Of a stretch of DNA of 64,000 nt, positions 52,257-61,136 are shown one piece after another. The stretch covers positions 1-64,000 of the forward strand of contig JAFUEI010000008.1 of the NCBI GenBank assembly GCA_017464025.1. The letters run 5' to 3'. Made by a program: the position numbers and the translations under genes. Every line of letters starts with the position of its first letter. Position 1 is the stretch's first letter. This DNA comes from Paludibacteraceae bacterium (GTDB lineage: Bacteria; Bacteroidota; Bacteroidia; Bacteroidales; Paludibacteraceae). Under the pieces are notes generated by a model. That model was not told the origin of the DNA. It searched no databases and saw only the letters and a program-made list of their open reading frames with translations.

Positions 52257-52997
52257 TTAGCCCAGCACCATCAGCAGGTCTTCCTGCATCACGTTCTGGC
52301 CGGCGCTGACGACAATCTGTTTAACGACGCCGTCTTGCTCGGCCTGCACGGCATTCTCCATTTTCATTGATTCCAGCGTCAGCAGCGTATCGCCTTTCTT
52401 TACCGCCTGACCCTCGGTTACCGCCACTTTGATGACCGAACCGGGCAGGGGGGATACTACCTTGAAGCCTGCTGCAGGAGCGGCAGGGGCGGCTGCGGGC
52501 TGGGGAGCGGGTTTCGGTGCGGCGGCAGGCTTCGGAGCCTCGGCCTTCGGTGCGGCAGGAGCGGCTTTCGGAGCGGCTGCTACGGCGGCCGTCTCTATCT
52601 CCAGCAGTTTATCGTCCTGCATCACGTTCTGACCGGCGCTTACAAGCACAGCCTTCACCGTACCGGCCACCTCGGCCTTGATGCTGTTCTCCATCTTCAT
52701 CGATTCCATGGTAAGCAGTTCGTCACCGATGTTCACTTTGTCACCGACCTTTACGTTTACCTTCACAATCGAACCGGGAAGCGGCGATTTCACGGCTTGC
52801 ATGCCCTGCTGGGCATTGCTCACCACTTTGGCCGCTTGCTGTACCGTGTGGCGCGGAGCAGCGGCTTGAGGCTCATTCTTCTCTATCTCCACGCGGAAAG
52901 TGGTGCCGTTCACGGTCACCTCGGCCAGATTCTGGCCTATTTCGTTGACGGCCGTCGAGTAGTTGTGACCGTCAATTATGAATTTGAATTCTTTCAT
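52257..52997 (-). CDS. Biotin carrier protein with two biotinyl domains
   Basis: 246 residues from ATG 52997 (MKEFKFIIDGHNYSTAVNEI). Two biotin-attachment domains are seen, at about 67-137 and 178-246, each with ESMKMEN (biotinyl lysines at about K101 and K212) and each beginning SPLPGS. They are joined by an Ala/Pro/Lys linker of about 40 residues. Decarboxylase gamma/delta carriers normally have one such domain. The gene lies between oadG and oadB, so it carries CO2-biotin from the MmdA carboxyltransferase to OadB. Confidence 0.93.
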   Translation of the reverse strand: MKEFKFIIDGHNYSTAVNEIGQNLAEVTVNGTTFRVEIEKNEPQAAAPRHTVQQAAKVVSNAQQGMQAVKSPLPGSIVKVNVKVGDKVNIGDELLTMESMKMENSIKAEVAGTVKAVLVSAGQNVMQDDKLLEIETAAVAAAPKAAPAAPKAEAPKPAAAPKPAPQPAAAPAAPAAGFKVVSPLPGSVIKVAVTEGQAVKKGDTLLTLESMKMENAVQAEQDGVVKQIVVSAGQNVMQEDLLMVLG

Positions 52998-52999
52998 GA

Positions 53000-53365
53000 T
53001 TAATATCTGTGTAAGTTGTTCATTCCGTAGAGTTTCGAGTTCCATGGAGAATATCTCCGCTCCACTTTTCGTATGGTTACCTGGGTATGTTCCTCATCGT
53101 GCACGCCGTTGTAGTACAAGTGCAGAGCCATGGCTATGGCGGCTGTCGCCTCGCCGGTGAGGGTGATGGTCTTGGAGCTCTCCGTCCGGGGGGCACCAAC
53201 TGCCTCCGGCACCTCGGCGGGTTTTTCCATCTTGATGCGGGGGCGCATGATGAAACCGAACAGTTTCAGCACGTATATCAACACCACCAGTAAGAGGAAT
53301 ACCAGTCCGAAGCCTAACAGGGTTACCATCCAGATATGACTCCAGTTTGCTGTTAAAAGTATCAT
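53000..53365 (-). CDS. oadG: Na+-pump decarboxylase gamma subunit
   Basis: 121 residues. One membrane helix near the N-terminus (MVTLLGFGLVFLLLVVLIYV) is followed by a polar part ending in HDEEHTQVTIRKVERRYSPW, the OadG pattern in Bacteroidetes. Starts 2 bases after mmdA and ends 2 bases before the carrier gene. Confidence 0.9.
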   Translation of the reverse strand: MILLTANWSHIWMVTLLGFGLVFLLLVVLIYVLKLFGFIMRPRIKMEKPAEVPEAVGAPRTESSKTITLTGEATAAIAMALHLYYNGVHDEEHTQVTIRKVERRYSPWNSKLYGMNNLHRY

Positions 53366-53367
53366 AA

Positions 53368-54924
53368 TTACAGAGGTATATTAGAGTGTTTTTTCAGCGG
53401 ATTGGTCAGACGTTTCGTCTGCAGCATCTCAAAGGTGCGGATGATGCGGGCACGGGTGTTGCGGGGCTCGATAACGTCATCAATATAGCCGCGGTTGGCT
53501 GCCTGATAGGGCGATGCAAACTTGTCTTTGTATTCGGCCTCTTTCTCGGCAATGAATTTCTTCTTCTCCTCGGGGTCTTCAATAGCCTTGATGGCCTTGG
53601 CCTGGAGCACGCCTACGGCACCGCTGGCACCCATTACGGCTATCTCTGCATTGGGCCATGCGTAGCACATGTCGCCGCGCAGCTGCTTGCAGCTCATCAC
53701 GATGTGGCTGCCGCCGTAGCTCTTGCGGACGGTGATGGTCACCTTGGGTACGGTCGCTTCGCCGTATGCAAACATCAGTTTGGCTCCGTGGTCGATGATG
53801 CCTGCATATTCCTGGCCTGTACCGCACAGGAAGCCCGGAACGTCAACAAGCGTAAGTATCTGGATGTTGAAGGCATCGCAGAAGCGCACGAAGCGGGCGG
53901 CCTTGCGGCTCGCGTCGCAGTCAAGCACGCCGGCAAGCCAGCTCGGCTGGTTGGCTATGATGCCTGTGCTGCGGCCGTTGAAACGGGCAAAACCGCAGAT
54001 GATGTTCTTGGCATAGTCTTTTTGCACTTCCATGAAGTCGCCGTTGTCCACAATGGTGTAGATGATGTCCTTCATGTTGTACGGCTTGTTCGGGTCGTCG
54101 GGAACAATCTCGTTCAGGCTGTCCTCTATGCGGGCGGGGTCGTCGGTGCACTCATACAGCGGAGCCTCTTCCATGTTGTTCTGCGGAATGAACGAGATGA
54201 GGCGGCGTATCTCCTGCATCGCCTCGTCCTCGGTAGCGGCCACGAAGTGGGTCACACCCGATTTGGTGGCATGCACCTTGGCGCCGCCAAGTTGCTCAAC
54301 GGTCACGTCCTCGCCCGTCACGCTCTTCACTACCTTCGGACCGGTGATGAACATATAAGAGTTCTGCTCAGTCATCATGATAAAGTCCGTCAGGGCGGGG
54401 CTATATACCGCACCGCCGGCGCAGGGACCGAAGATCACGGAAATCTGGGGAACTACACCCGAGGCAAGGATGTTGCGCTCGAATATCTCGGCATAGCCGG
54501 CTAAGGCGCAGGCTCCTTCCTGAATACGGGCACCGCCCGAGTCGTTCAGACCGATGATGGGGGCCCCGAGTTTCATGGCCATATCCATCACGTGGCATAT
54601 CTTCTGGGCCATCGTCTCCGAAAGCGAGCCGCCGATAACGGTGGCGTCTTGGGCAAATACGAATACCAAACGGCCGTCTATCGTACCCGAACCGCAGGCT
54701 ACGCCGTCGCCCAGGAACACTTTCTTTTCCATTCCGAAGTCGGTGCAACGGTGGGTAAGGAACATGTCCACCTCTTCAAACGAACCTTCGTCTAACAGCA
54801 TGTTGATGCGCTCGCGAGCAGTGTAGCTGCCTTTGGCGTGGTGTTTTTCAATGGCTGCTTCGCCGCCACCGGCATTGGCCTTCGCGCGGCTGTCGATCAG
54901 TTTTTGCAATTTTGCTGAATCCAT
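53368..54924 (-). CDS. mmdA: Methylmalonyl-CoA decarboxylase alpha subunit / acyl-CoA carboxylase beta subunit
   Basis: 518 residues, the standard length of the carboxyltransferase family. Motifs include MLLDEGSFEEVDMFLTHRC, LNDSGGARIQEGACALAGYA, FGPCAGGAVYSPALTDF and VDVPGFLCGTGQEYAGIIDH. Next to mce, oadG, the carrier and oadB, it is best read as the methylmalonyl-CoA decarboxylase carboxyltransferase of the succinate-to-propionate pathway. A propionyl-CoA carboxylase role is possible. Confidence 0.93.
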   Translation of the reverse strand: MDSAKLQKLIDSRAKANAGGGEAAIEKHHAKGSYTARERINMLLDEGSFEEVDMFLTHRCTDFGMEKKVFLGDGVACGSGTIDGRLVFVFAQDATVIGGSLSETMAQKICHVMDMAMKLGAPIIGLNDSGGARIQEGACALAGYAEIFERNILASGVVPQISVIFGPCAGGAVYSPALTDFIMMTEQNSYMFITGPKVVKSVTGEDVTVEQLGGAKVHATKSGVTHFVAATEDEAMQEIRRLISFIPQNNMEEAPLYECTDDPARIEDSLNEIVPDDPNKPYNMKDIIYTIVDNGDFMEVQKDYAKNIICGFARFNGRSTGIIANQPSWLAGVLDCDASRKAARFVRFCDAFNIQILTLVDVPGFLCGTGQEYAGIIDHGAKLMFAYGEATVPKVTITVRKSYGGSHIVMSCKQLRGDMCYAWPNAEIAVMGASGAVGVLQAKAIKAIEDPEEKKKFIAEKEAEYKDKFASPYQAANRGYIDDVIEPRNTRARIIRTFEMLQTKRLTNPLKKHSNIPL

Positions 54925-54976
54925 ATTGTTTCGACTTTTTTACTTTCGACTTTTTACTTTTGGCTTTTGCCACCTC

Positions 54977-55390
54977 TTACTTCGGCTGCTCGCATATTTC
55001 GGTCAGCACGCCGCAGGTGCTCTTCGGGTGCAGGAAGGCTATCATTAGGTTCTCGGCACCTTTGCGCGGAGCTTTGTCTATCAGTTGCAGACCGGCTGCT
55101 TCGCATTCTTTCAGCGCTTCTGCCACGTTCTCCACATTGAAGGCCACATGGTGTACACCGCCGCGCCCGCCGTTCTTCTCGATGAATTTGGCAATGGTGC
55201 TCTCGGGGCATGTCGGCTCTAACAACTCGATTTTCGTCTGACCTACCTTGAAGAAGGCTGTCTTCACTTTCTGGTCGGCCACTTCTTCGATGGAGTAGCA
55301 TTTCGATCCGGTCAGGAACTCAAAGAAAGGTATCGTCGCCTCCAGCGAGGTCACTGCGATACCGAGGTGCTCAATATGAGACGGTTTCAT
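54977..55390 (-). CDS. mce: Methylmalonyl-CoA epimerase
   Basis: 137 residues of the glyoxalase fold, with metal ligands in IEHLGIAVTSLEA (His), TKIELLEPT (Glu), GGVHHVAFNV (His) and CGVLTEICE (Glu). Interconverts (R)- and (S)-methylmalonyl-CoA, the step before MmdA. First gene of the operon; mmdA starts 52 bases downstream. Confidence 0.95.
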   Translation of the reverse strand: MKPSHIEHLGIAVTSLEATIPFFEFLTGSKCYSIEEVADQKVKTAFFKVGQTKIELLEPTCPESTIAKFIEKNGGRGGVHHVAFNVENVAEALKECEAAGLQLIDKAPRKGAENLMIAFLHPKSTCGVLTEICEQPK

Positions 55391-55487
55391 AATAATGAAT
55401 GATTTTAATTGGTTAATATTGTTTGTTTTGTCAGTATCTTGGCCTGAAGGGTGGGGCGAAAAAAATACCCCTGCCCGAAATTCCGTG

Positions 55488-55518
55488 CAAAGGTACTTCT
55501 TTTTTTTATAATGTGCAA
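55488..55518 (-). promoter_or_regulatory. Promoter of the mce-mmdA-oad operon
   Basis: Reading leftwards: TTG (55518-55516), 20-base spacer, TACCTTTG (55495-55488). The leader to the mce start at 55390 is about 90 bases. Confidence 0.75.
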
Positions 55519-55529
55519 CTCTGATGCAC

Positions 55530-56783
<1,254 letters not shown>

Positions 56784-56911
56784 CTACCAAGTTTTTTGCA
56801 TCTTTACCAACAAAAAAGCCGGAAAGGTTGTAATTTTGCAGCGGGAAATAACACGGACAGCCCACGGGAGGGGAGACGTAATGGATTTCACAAAATGTCA
56901 ATCTGTGTAGG

Positions 56912-56977
56912 TTGCTAATAATGAGAGACGCATGACGTATATTGCTAATAATGAGAGACGCATGGACATGCGTCTCT
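56912..56977. repeat. 30-bp direct repeats with a GAGACGCATG palindrome
   Basis: A 23-base unit TTGCTAATAATGAGAGACGC plus ATG occurs at 56912-56934 and 56942-56964. The second copy runs into the palindrome AGAGACGCATG (56954-56964) / CATGCGTCTCT (56967-56977). The rest of 56750-57057 shows no gene that I can support. Confidence 0.85.
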
Positions 56978-57057
56978 ACAAGAGGATGACTATTTGTCGC
57001 GATATATTACATTTGTTTTGACACACCTCGAGAAGGTCTGTCACTATTAGTGCATCG

Positions 57058-57747
57058 TCAGAATTTCATTGCCAATCCAATGCCGTTCTGTGATGTAGAG
57101 ATACCAAACTCCAATGCGGTAGTTCTTCTTGCACATTGTTGATTGAATATTTCATGAGAATTATTAACCCGCGAGTAGCCGATTGGCAAGCATACTACAC
57201 TGCTGATCAGGAAACCGCCACCAGCTCCCCACAATATGGGATCATAATAGATGCTATAGGGTGCCCATGCGAGTGGAATTGATACAACGAAACATCCGAG
57301 TCCTACTCCGAAAAATATCCAACCATCCTTGACTAAATTCTTACCACTCTTGTAACTCTGCCATGCCTCATAGCAATTGTTCTGAACGAGAGCCACGTAT
57401 TCGGTTTCACTCATGCTTCTCCCGTTATAGAAATATGAATTTCCAGTTTTTGAAATGTAAGCGCCTGCCTGGAGCTGGCTATTGGACTGATAAGAACCCG
57501 CCTGATGAGTTTGCGCTTGATTAAAAGAGCTGACACTTCCATTGGCATAGATAATTGAACTGATTTCCTTTGTGTTGAGTACAAAGGTGGGGCCATTTGG
57601 ATTGTCTTTCTCCTTGTATCTGACTTCAGTCTGCGACACTTCAATAATTTGTGCATCAATTTTCCGGGAATCACTGGTAATGATTACATCTTGTGCAGAG
57701 ACAAAACCGGCTACAATCAACATAACCATCAGTAATAACTTTTTCAT
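57058..57747 (-). CDS. Hypothetical exported protein (229 aa)
   Basis: Signal peptide MKKLLLMVMLIVAGFVSAQ, then a domain with DVIITSDSRKIDAQIIEVSQ and TEVRYKEKDNPNGPTFVL, a pattern common in small Bacteroidales exported proteins. Residues about 140-195 contain two hydrophobic segments (WIFFGVGLGCFVVSIPLAWA; GGGFLISSVVCLPIGY), and the end LEFGISTSQNGIGLAMKF looks like a beta strand. Function unknown. The upstream 110-140 bases are able to form a structured leader that pairs with the region just before the start codon. Confidence 0.8.
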   Translation of the reverse strand: MKKLLLMVMLIVAGFVSAQDVIITSDSRKIDAQIIEVSQTEVRYKEKDNPNGPTFVLNTKEISSIIYANGSVSSFNQAQTHQAGSYQSNSQLQAGAYISKTGNSYFYNGRSMSETEYVALVQNNCYEAWQSYKSGKNLVKDGWIFFGVGLGCFVVSIPLAWAPYSIYYDPILWGAGGGFLISSVVCLPIGYSRVNNSHEIFNQQCARRTTALEFGISTSQNGIGLAMKF

Positions 57748-57748
57748 T

Positions 57749-57887
57749 GTTTCTTTTGCTCACTTATATCCCATCGAGCATCGGTTTTTAGAAATACAAT
57801 CCTGTTCTTGCGGCTTCGCAGGTCTTGCCCCGTTTGGAGAGTGACGGTTCTCTATAGAGCCGTCTGCGAGATTTTGGCAAAAGAAAC
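57749..57887 (-). promoter_or_regulatory. Structured leader upstream of the hypothetical gene
   Basis: GTTTCTTTTGC (57749-57759) and GCAAAAGAAAC (57877-57887) are exact inverted repeats of 11 bases; the left one touches the start codon at 57747. Between them lie smaller hairpins such as GACGG...CCGTC around 57843-57864. No -7 box is seen within the interval. Confidence 0.45.
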
Positions 57888-58114
57888 ACAAAAAAGAAAT
57901 ATGAGCGCTTCGTTATCTACTCCAAGGCTGTAGGAATTGCCCATAACACCGATAAGTCACGCCCATATACACTATGGACGCTTGCAGACTTATTTATTCG
58001 GTGTTACTCATTGAACTTCCTACATTCTGGAGTATCCCAATAAATCGCAAACGCGAAAAAATCAATATGTCTCTGCTTTTTCCCGCTGTCAGAGCCAGCG
58101 GTCATTCTCAAATG
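57888..58114 (-). ncRNA. Candidate structured non-coding RNA (about 225 nt)
   Basis: A consensus leftward promoter at 58121-58152 predicts a transcript starting near 58114. It begins with two short hairpins: GTCATT/AATGAC (58101-58116 region) and CCGCTG/CAGCGG (58083-58101). Then follows a 117-base imperfect hairpin, 58034-57918, with paired segments 58028-58034/57918-57924, 58017-58024/57929-57936, 57998-58006/57944-57952, 57987-57993/57952-57958 and 57973-57980/57960-57967, loop 57968-57972. A U-rich tract (about 57888-57905) follows. No protein frame is supported on this strand. Size and shape recall 6S RNA or another conserved Bacteroidales RNA; family not established. Confidence 0.55.
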
Positions 58115-58120
58115 ACGGCG

Positions 58121-58152
58121 CAAAGGTAGTGACAATTTCTGATGTGCGCAAA
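58121..58152 (-). promoter_or_regulatory. Strong leftward promoter for the candidate ncRNA
   Basis: Reading leftwards: TTTG (58152-58149), 20-base spacer, TACCTTTG (58128-58121). No coding sequence starts within 370 bases downstream. Confidence 0.8.
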
Positions 58153-58188
58153 TAAATTTTGTTCTTTACAGGGCAAATTGGCAGAAAG

Positions 58189-58219
58189 TTTGCAGTCTCG
58201 GATTTTAGTTGTACCTTTG
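58189..58219 (+). promoter_or_regulatory. Promoter of the histidine kinase gene
   Basis: TTTG (58189-58192), 19-base spacer, TACCTTTG (58212-58219); start codon at 58297. Confidence 0.8.
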
Positions 58220-58233
58220 CCGCCGTATCCGGA

Positions 58234-58281
58234 ACATCCAGACATCCAGACATCCGAACATCCGAACATTCTGACATCCCA
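58234..58281 (+). repeat. Six 8-bp tandem repeats in the histidine kinase leader
   Basis: Units ACATCCAG (2), ACATCCGA (2), ACATTCTG and ACATCCCA are contiguous. They lie between the predicted transcription start (about 58226) and the ATG at 58297. Confidence 0.9.
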
Positions 58282-58296
58282 CTATATCCGCATCCT

Positions 58297-59451
58297 ATGC
58301 CTGTAACCCGTTTCGCCCCCCGTCGTTTGCGCAGTGGCTTCCTTCTGGCCGCCTTGCTTATCGTCATTGTTTCTGTGCTGTATGCCAACAATCTGGCCCG
58401 TCGCCTTGCCGGTGAGGAGCGCCGGAAGATGGAGATCTGGGCGGAAGCCACCCGGCAGTTCATTCTCGCCGATGAAAACACGGATATCGACTTTGTTTCG
58501 GGCATCATCGAGCAGAACACTACCATACCCGTCTATATGGTGGATGCCGAAGGCCGCTTTCTGCTCTCGCGCAATGTGCGGGAGCCCAAGCACAATGCCG
58601 ATGCCTTCTATCGCCGCAAGATTGCCGAACTGCAGGCCTCGCAGCAGCCTATTGAGGTCCGTATTTCCGATGAAATCGTGCAGTATATCTATTATGAAGA
58701 CTCCACCTTGCTGCGCCAGCTCCAGTATTTCCCCTATGTGCAGTTTACCATTATCTTCCTCTTCATTCTGGTGATGGTCTTCACGCTCTATACCGTTCAG
58801 CGCAGCGAGCAGAACCGCGTGTGGGTGGGGCTTTCCAAAGAAACGGCCCACCAGTTGGGTACCCCCATCTCCTCCCTCTCCGGCTGGAGCGAACTGCTTA
58901 AGGCGGCTTATCCCGACGATGCGCTTATTCCCGAGATGGACAAGGATATCCGCCGGTTGCGCACCATTGCCGAACGTTTTTCCAAGATTGGCAGCGAACC
59001 CGAACTCGCCGACTGCAGTTTGCAGCCTGTCCTGCAGGAGGCGGTTGACTATATGCGCTCCCGCACGTCCTCCAAGGTGAATTATTCGCTATGCATGCCC
59101 TCTGCCGGTCTCTGCGTCAGGCTGAATGTACCCTTGTTCGAGTGGGTGATTGAAAACTTGTGCAAGAATGCCGTCGATGCCATGGAAGGCGTTGGGGCTG
59201 TCACCATTCGGGCGGAGTTGGCCGACGGGAAAGTCCATATCGACGTTTCTGATACCGGTCACGGCATTGAGCGCAGGCGTTGGAAGACCGTTTTCCTGCC
59301 CGGATATACCTCCAAACGGCGCGGCTGGGGGCTCGGGCTCAGTCTGGCCAAGCGCATCGTGGAGGAGTATCACGACGGACGCATCTTTGTGCTCCGCTCC
59401 TCTTCCGAAGGAACCACTTTCCGTATCTCGCTGGCAGAGGCGAAGCCGTGA
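58297..59451 (+). CDS. Sensor histidine kinase, orphan
   Basis: 384 residues from ATG 58297. Two membrane helices (about 12-30 LRSGFLLAALLIVIVSVLYA and about 145-165 YVQFTIIFLFILVMVFTLYT) flank a periplasmic sensor of about 115 residues. The H-box is LSKETAHQLGTPISSLSGW, the N-box ENLCKNAVDAM, the G-boxes DTGHGI and RGWGLGLSLAKRIVEEY. No response regulator gene is adjacent. The longer frame to 58159 would include the promoter and repeats. The ligand is unknown. Confidence 0.93.
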   Translation: MPVTRFAPRRLRSGFLLAALLIVIVSVLYANNLARRLAGEERRKMEIWAEATRQFILADENTDIDFVSGIIEQNTTIPVYMVDAEGRFLLSRNVREPKHNADAFYRRKIAELQASQQPIEVRISDEIVQYIYYEDSTLLRQLQYFPYVQFTIIFLFILVMVFTLYTVQRSEQNRVWVGLSKETAHQLGTPISSLSGWSELLKAAYPDDALIPEMDKDIRRLRTIAERFSKIGSEPELADCSLQPVLQEAVDYMRSRTSSKVNYSLCMPSAGLCVRLNVPLFEWVIENLCKNAVDAMEGVGAVTIRAELADGKVHIDVSDTGHGIERRRWKTVFLPGYTSKRRGWGLGLSLAKRIVEEYHDGRIFVLRSSSEGTTFRISLAEAKP

Positions 59452-59473
59452 CCTCTTCCTCCCCTGCACGTTG

Positions 59474-60283
59474 TCAGCCGGCGCTTCCCGTCTCCGGCTC
59501 TCTTCTGAATAGTCCGAATACGGCCGCACCGCTGCCGCTCATGCTGGCATATTCCGCTCCGGCTTCATACATCTTCCGCTTCGCCTCGGCTATTGCCGGA
59601 TAGTGCGCAAACACCGTCTCCTCAAAGTCGTTCACTACCACCTCCCGCCATTCTTTTACGGGCAGTCGCAGCGCCTCTGTCAGGCTCACGGCTGGTTGTT
59701 TCGGGGTGATGCCGCGGTAGGCTGCGGCGGTTGATACATATACGTCGGGCTTTACGATTTCGATGCGATAGTCTTTCAACTTGTCCTGCAGGTCAATGCC
59801 CCATGCCGTCAGGGGGGTCAGCTTCTCGCCGATGCCTTCGGCATAGCAGGGAACGTTTTCTATGAAGAAGGCGCAGTCGGCTCCCAAGCGGCTCACTATC
59901 TGCTTTAGAGCTTCTTTGTCAAGCCCGAGTTCGAACAGTTTGTTCAGCGCAATGGCCGTATGGGCGGCGTCGCTGGAGCCTCCGCCCAAACCGGCACCGA
60001 AGGGGATTTGCTTGCTCAGGGTAACTCTGATACCGCCGATGCCGTATGCTTCCTGCATCAGCCGGTACGCCTTCACTATCAGATTGTCAGCGGTGGCACA
60101 GTCCACCTGCAGATTGCCTTCTTCGCGCAGTTCGGCTCCGGTAAAATTGTCCCGCCGCTCTATTTCCAGACGGTCATGCAGGCCGATAGGGTAGAACACG
60201 GTCTGGATCTCATGATAGCCGTCTGGCCTGCGGGCTGTCACGTGGAGCCCTATGTTGATTTTTGCATTCGGATAAAGCAACAT
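59474..60283 (-). CDS. ispE: 4-diphosphocytidyl-2-C-methyl-D-erythritol kinase
   Basis: 269 residues from ATG 60283 (MLLYPNAKINIGLHVTARRP). GHMP-kinase motifs: NAKINIGLHV, the ATP loop IPFGAGLGGGSSDAAHTA and SMSGSGAAVFGLF at the end. Fourth step of the MEP pathway, like dxs in the window. A start at 60313 would precede the -7 box. Confidence 0.96.
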   Translation of the reverse strand: MLLYPNAKINIGLHVTARRPDGYHEIQTVFYPIGLHDRLEIERRDNFTGAELREEGNLQVDCATADNLIVKAYRLMQEAYGIGGIRVTLSKQIPFGAGLGGGSSDAAHTAIALNKLFELGLDKEALKQIVSRLGADCAFFIENVPCYAEGIGEKLTPLTAWGIDLQDKLKDYRIEIVKPDVYVSTAAAYRGITPKQPAVSLTEALRLPVKEWREVVVNDFEETVFAHYPAIAEAKRKMYEAGAEYASMSGSGAAVFGLFRREPETGSAG

Positions 60284-60310
60284 CTTGATATACGCTTTGC
60301 ATTGGTGCTG

Positions 60311-60342
60311 CAAAGGTAGAAGAATTTTCCAAGACTGCCAAA
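60311..60342 (-). promoter_or_regulatory. Promoter of ispE
   Basis: Reading leftwards: TTTG (60342-60339), 20-base spacer, TACCTTTG (60318-60311). Confidence 0.78.
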
Positions 60343-60387
60343 CTCTTCCTGTTTTTCCTATTCGGCTGACTTATTTTAAGCGTATAG

Positions 60388-60418
60388 TTGCGTATATCGC
60401 GGAAAAGTTGTACTTTTG
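60388..60418 (+). promoter_or_regulatory. Promoter of rex
   Basis: TTG (60388-60390), 20-base spacer, TACTTTTG (60411-60418). This fixes the rex start at the ATG at 60437 rather than the TTG at 60416. Confidence 0.75.
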
Positions 60419-60436
60419 CACGTTTATTGCAGCATT

Positions 60437-61108
60437 ATGGTTGTGTCACAACTGCGGAATATGATTCCCGAACCGGCCCTGCGCCGCCTGCCGTGGTATC
60501 TGGCATGCGCACGCTTGCGTCTGGCGAAGGGTGAAAACTCGCTTTCCTCCACGCAGATAGCGCGTGAGGTGGGCGTGGAGGCTTCTGTCGTGGCCAAAGA
60601 CCTTTCCTATGTTGCCGTAACGGGTCGTACTCGGGTCGGTTACGACCTGCCCGCATTGGTCAGCCATCTGGAAGAGGTGCTGCAGTTCGGACAGGTCCAT
60701 CGCGCTTTCCTGTTCGGTGTGGGTAACCTCGGCGGTGCCCTTATGCAGGACAGCGGTCTGCGCCAGTTCGGGCTGGACATCGTGGCGGGATTCGACGCCA
60801 AATACGAGTTGTCGGGCACAAGCATCAACCGCATTCCCGTGCACCATATCAGCCGTTTCCCCGAACTGCAGAAGCAGATGGGGGTGAAAATCGGTGTACT
60901 CACCGTACCCGTCGGAGTGGCTCAGGAGACGGCTGAGATGCTCGTGGCGCAGGGCGTACGGGCCATCTGGAACTTTACGCCGCTCCGCATACGCCTTCCC
61001 GAGGATGTGGTGGTGCAAAATACAAGTATTTATGCGCATTTGGCATTGATGTACAATCGTATGCAGGCCGAGGCGCAGGACGGTCTGCTGGGAGGGTACG
61101 GGTCATAG
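60437..61108 (+). CDS. rex: Redox-sensing transcriptional repressor Rex
   Basis: 223 residues. N-terminal winged helix (YLACARLRLAKGENSLSSTQ, REVGVEASVVAKDLSYVAVT) and C-terminal Rossmann domain (AFLFGVGNLGGALMQDSGL). Rex senses the NADH/NAD+ ratio and represses fermentation and respiration genes. No Rex-type operator was recognised at its own promoter. The FAH-like gene starts 28 bases after its stop. Confidence 0.95.
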   Translation: MVVSQLRNMIPEPALRRLPWYLACARLRLAKGENSLSSTQIAREVGVEASVVAKDLSYVAVTGRTRVGYDLPALVSHLEEVLQFGQVHRAFLFGVGNLGGALMQDSGLRQFGLDIVAGFDAKYELSGTSINRIPVHHISRFPELQKQMGVKIGVLTVPVGVAQETAEMLVAQGVRAIWNFTPLRIRLPEDVVVQNTSIYAHLALMYNRMQAEAQDGLLGGYGS

Positions 61109-61136
61109 ACTCCACTGCCCGCGTGCAAGCAATGAA

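Noticed and set aside
57912..58043. Plus-strand open frame over the long hairpin (VGIAHNTDKSRPYTLW)
   Set aside because: No good start or promoter on that strand; the open frame is better explained by palindromic RNA-gene DNA with a strong promoter on the minus strand.
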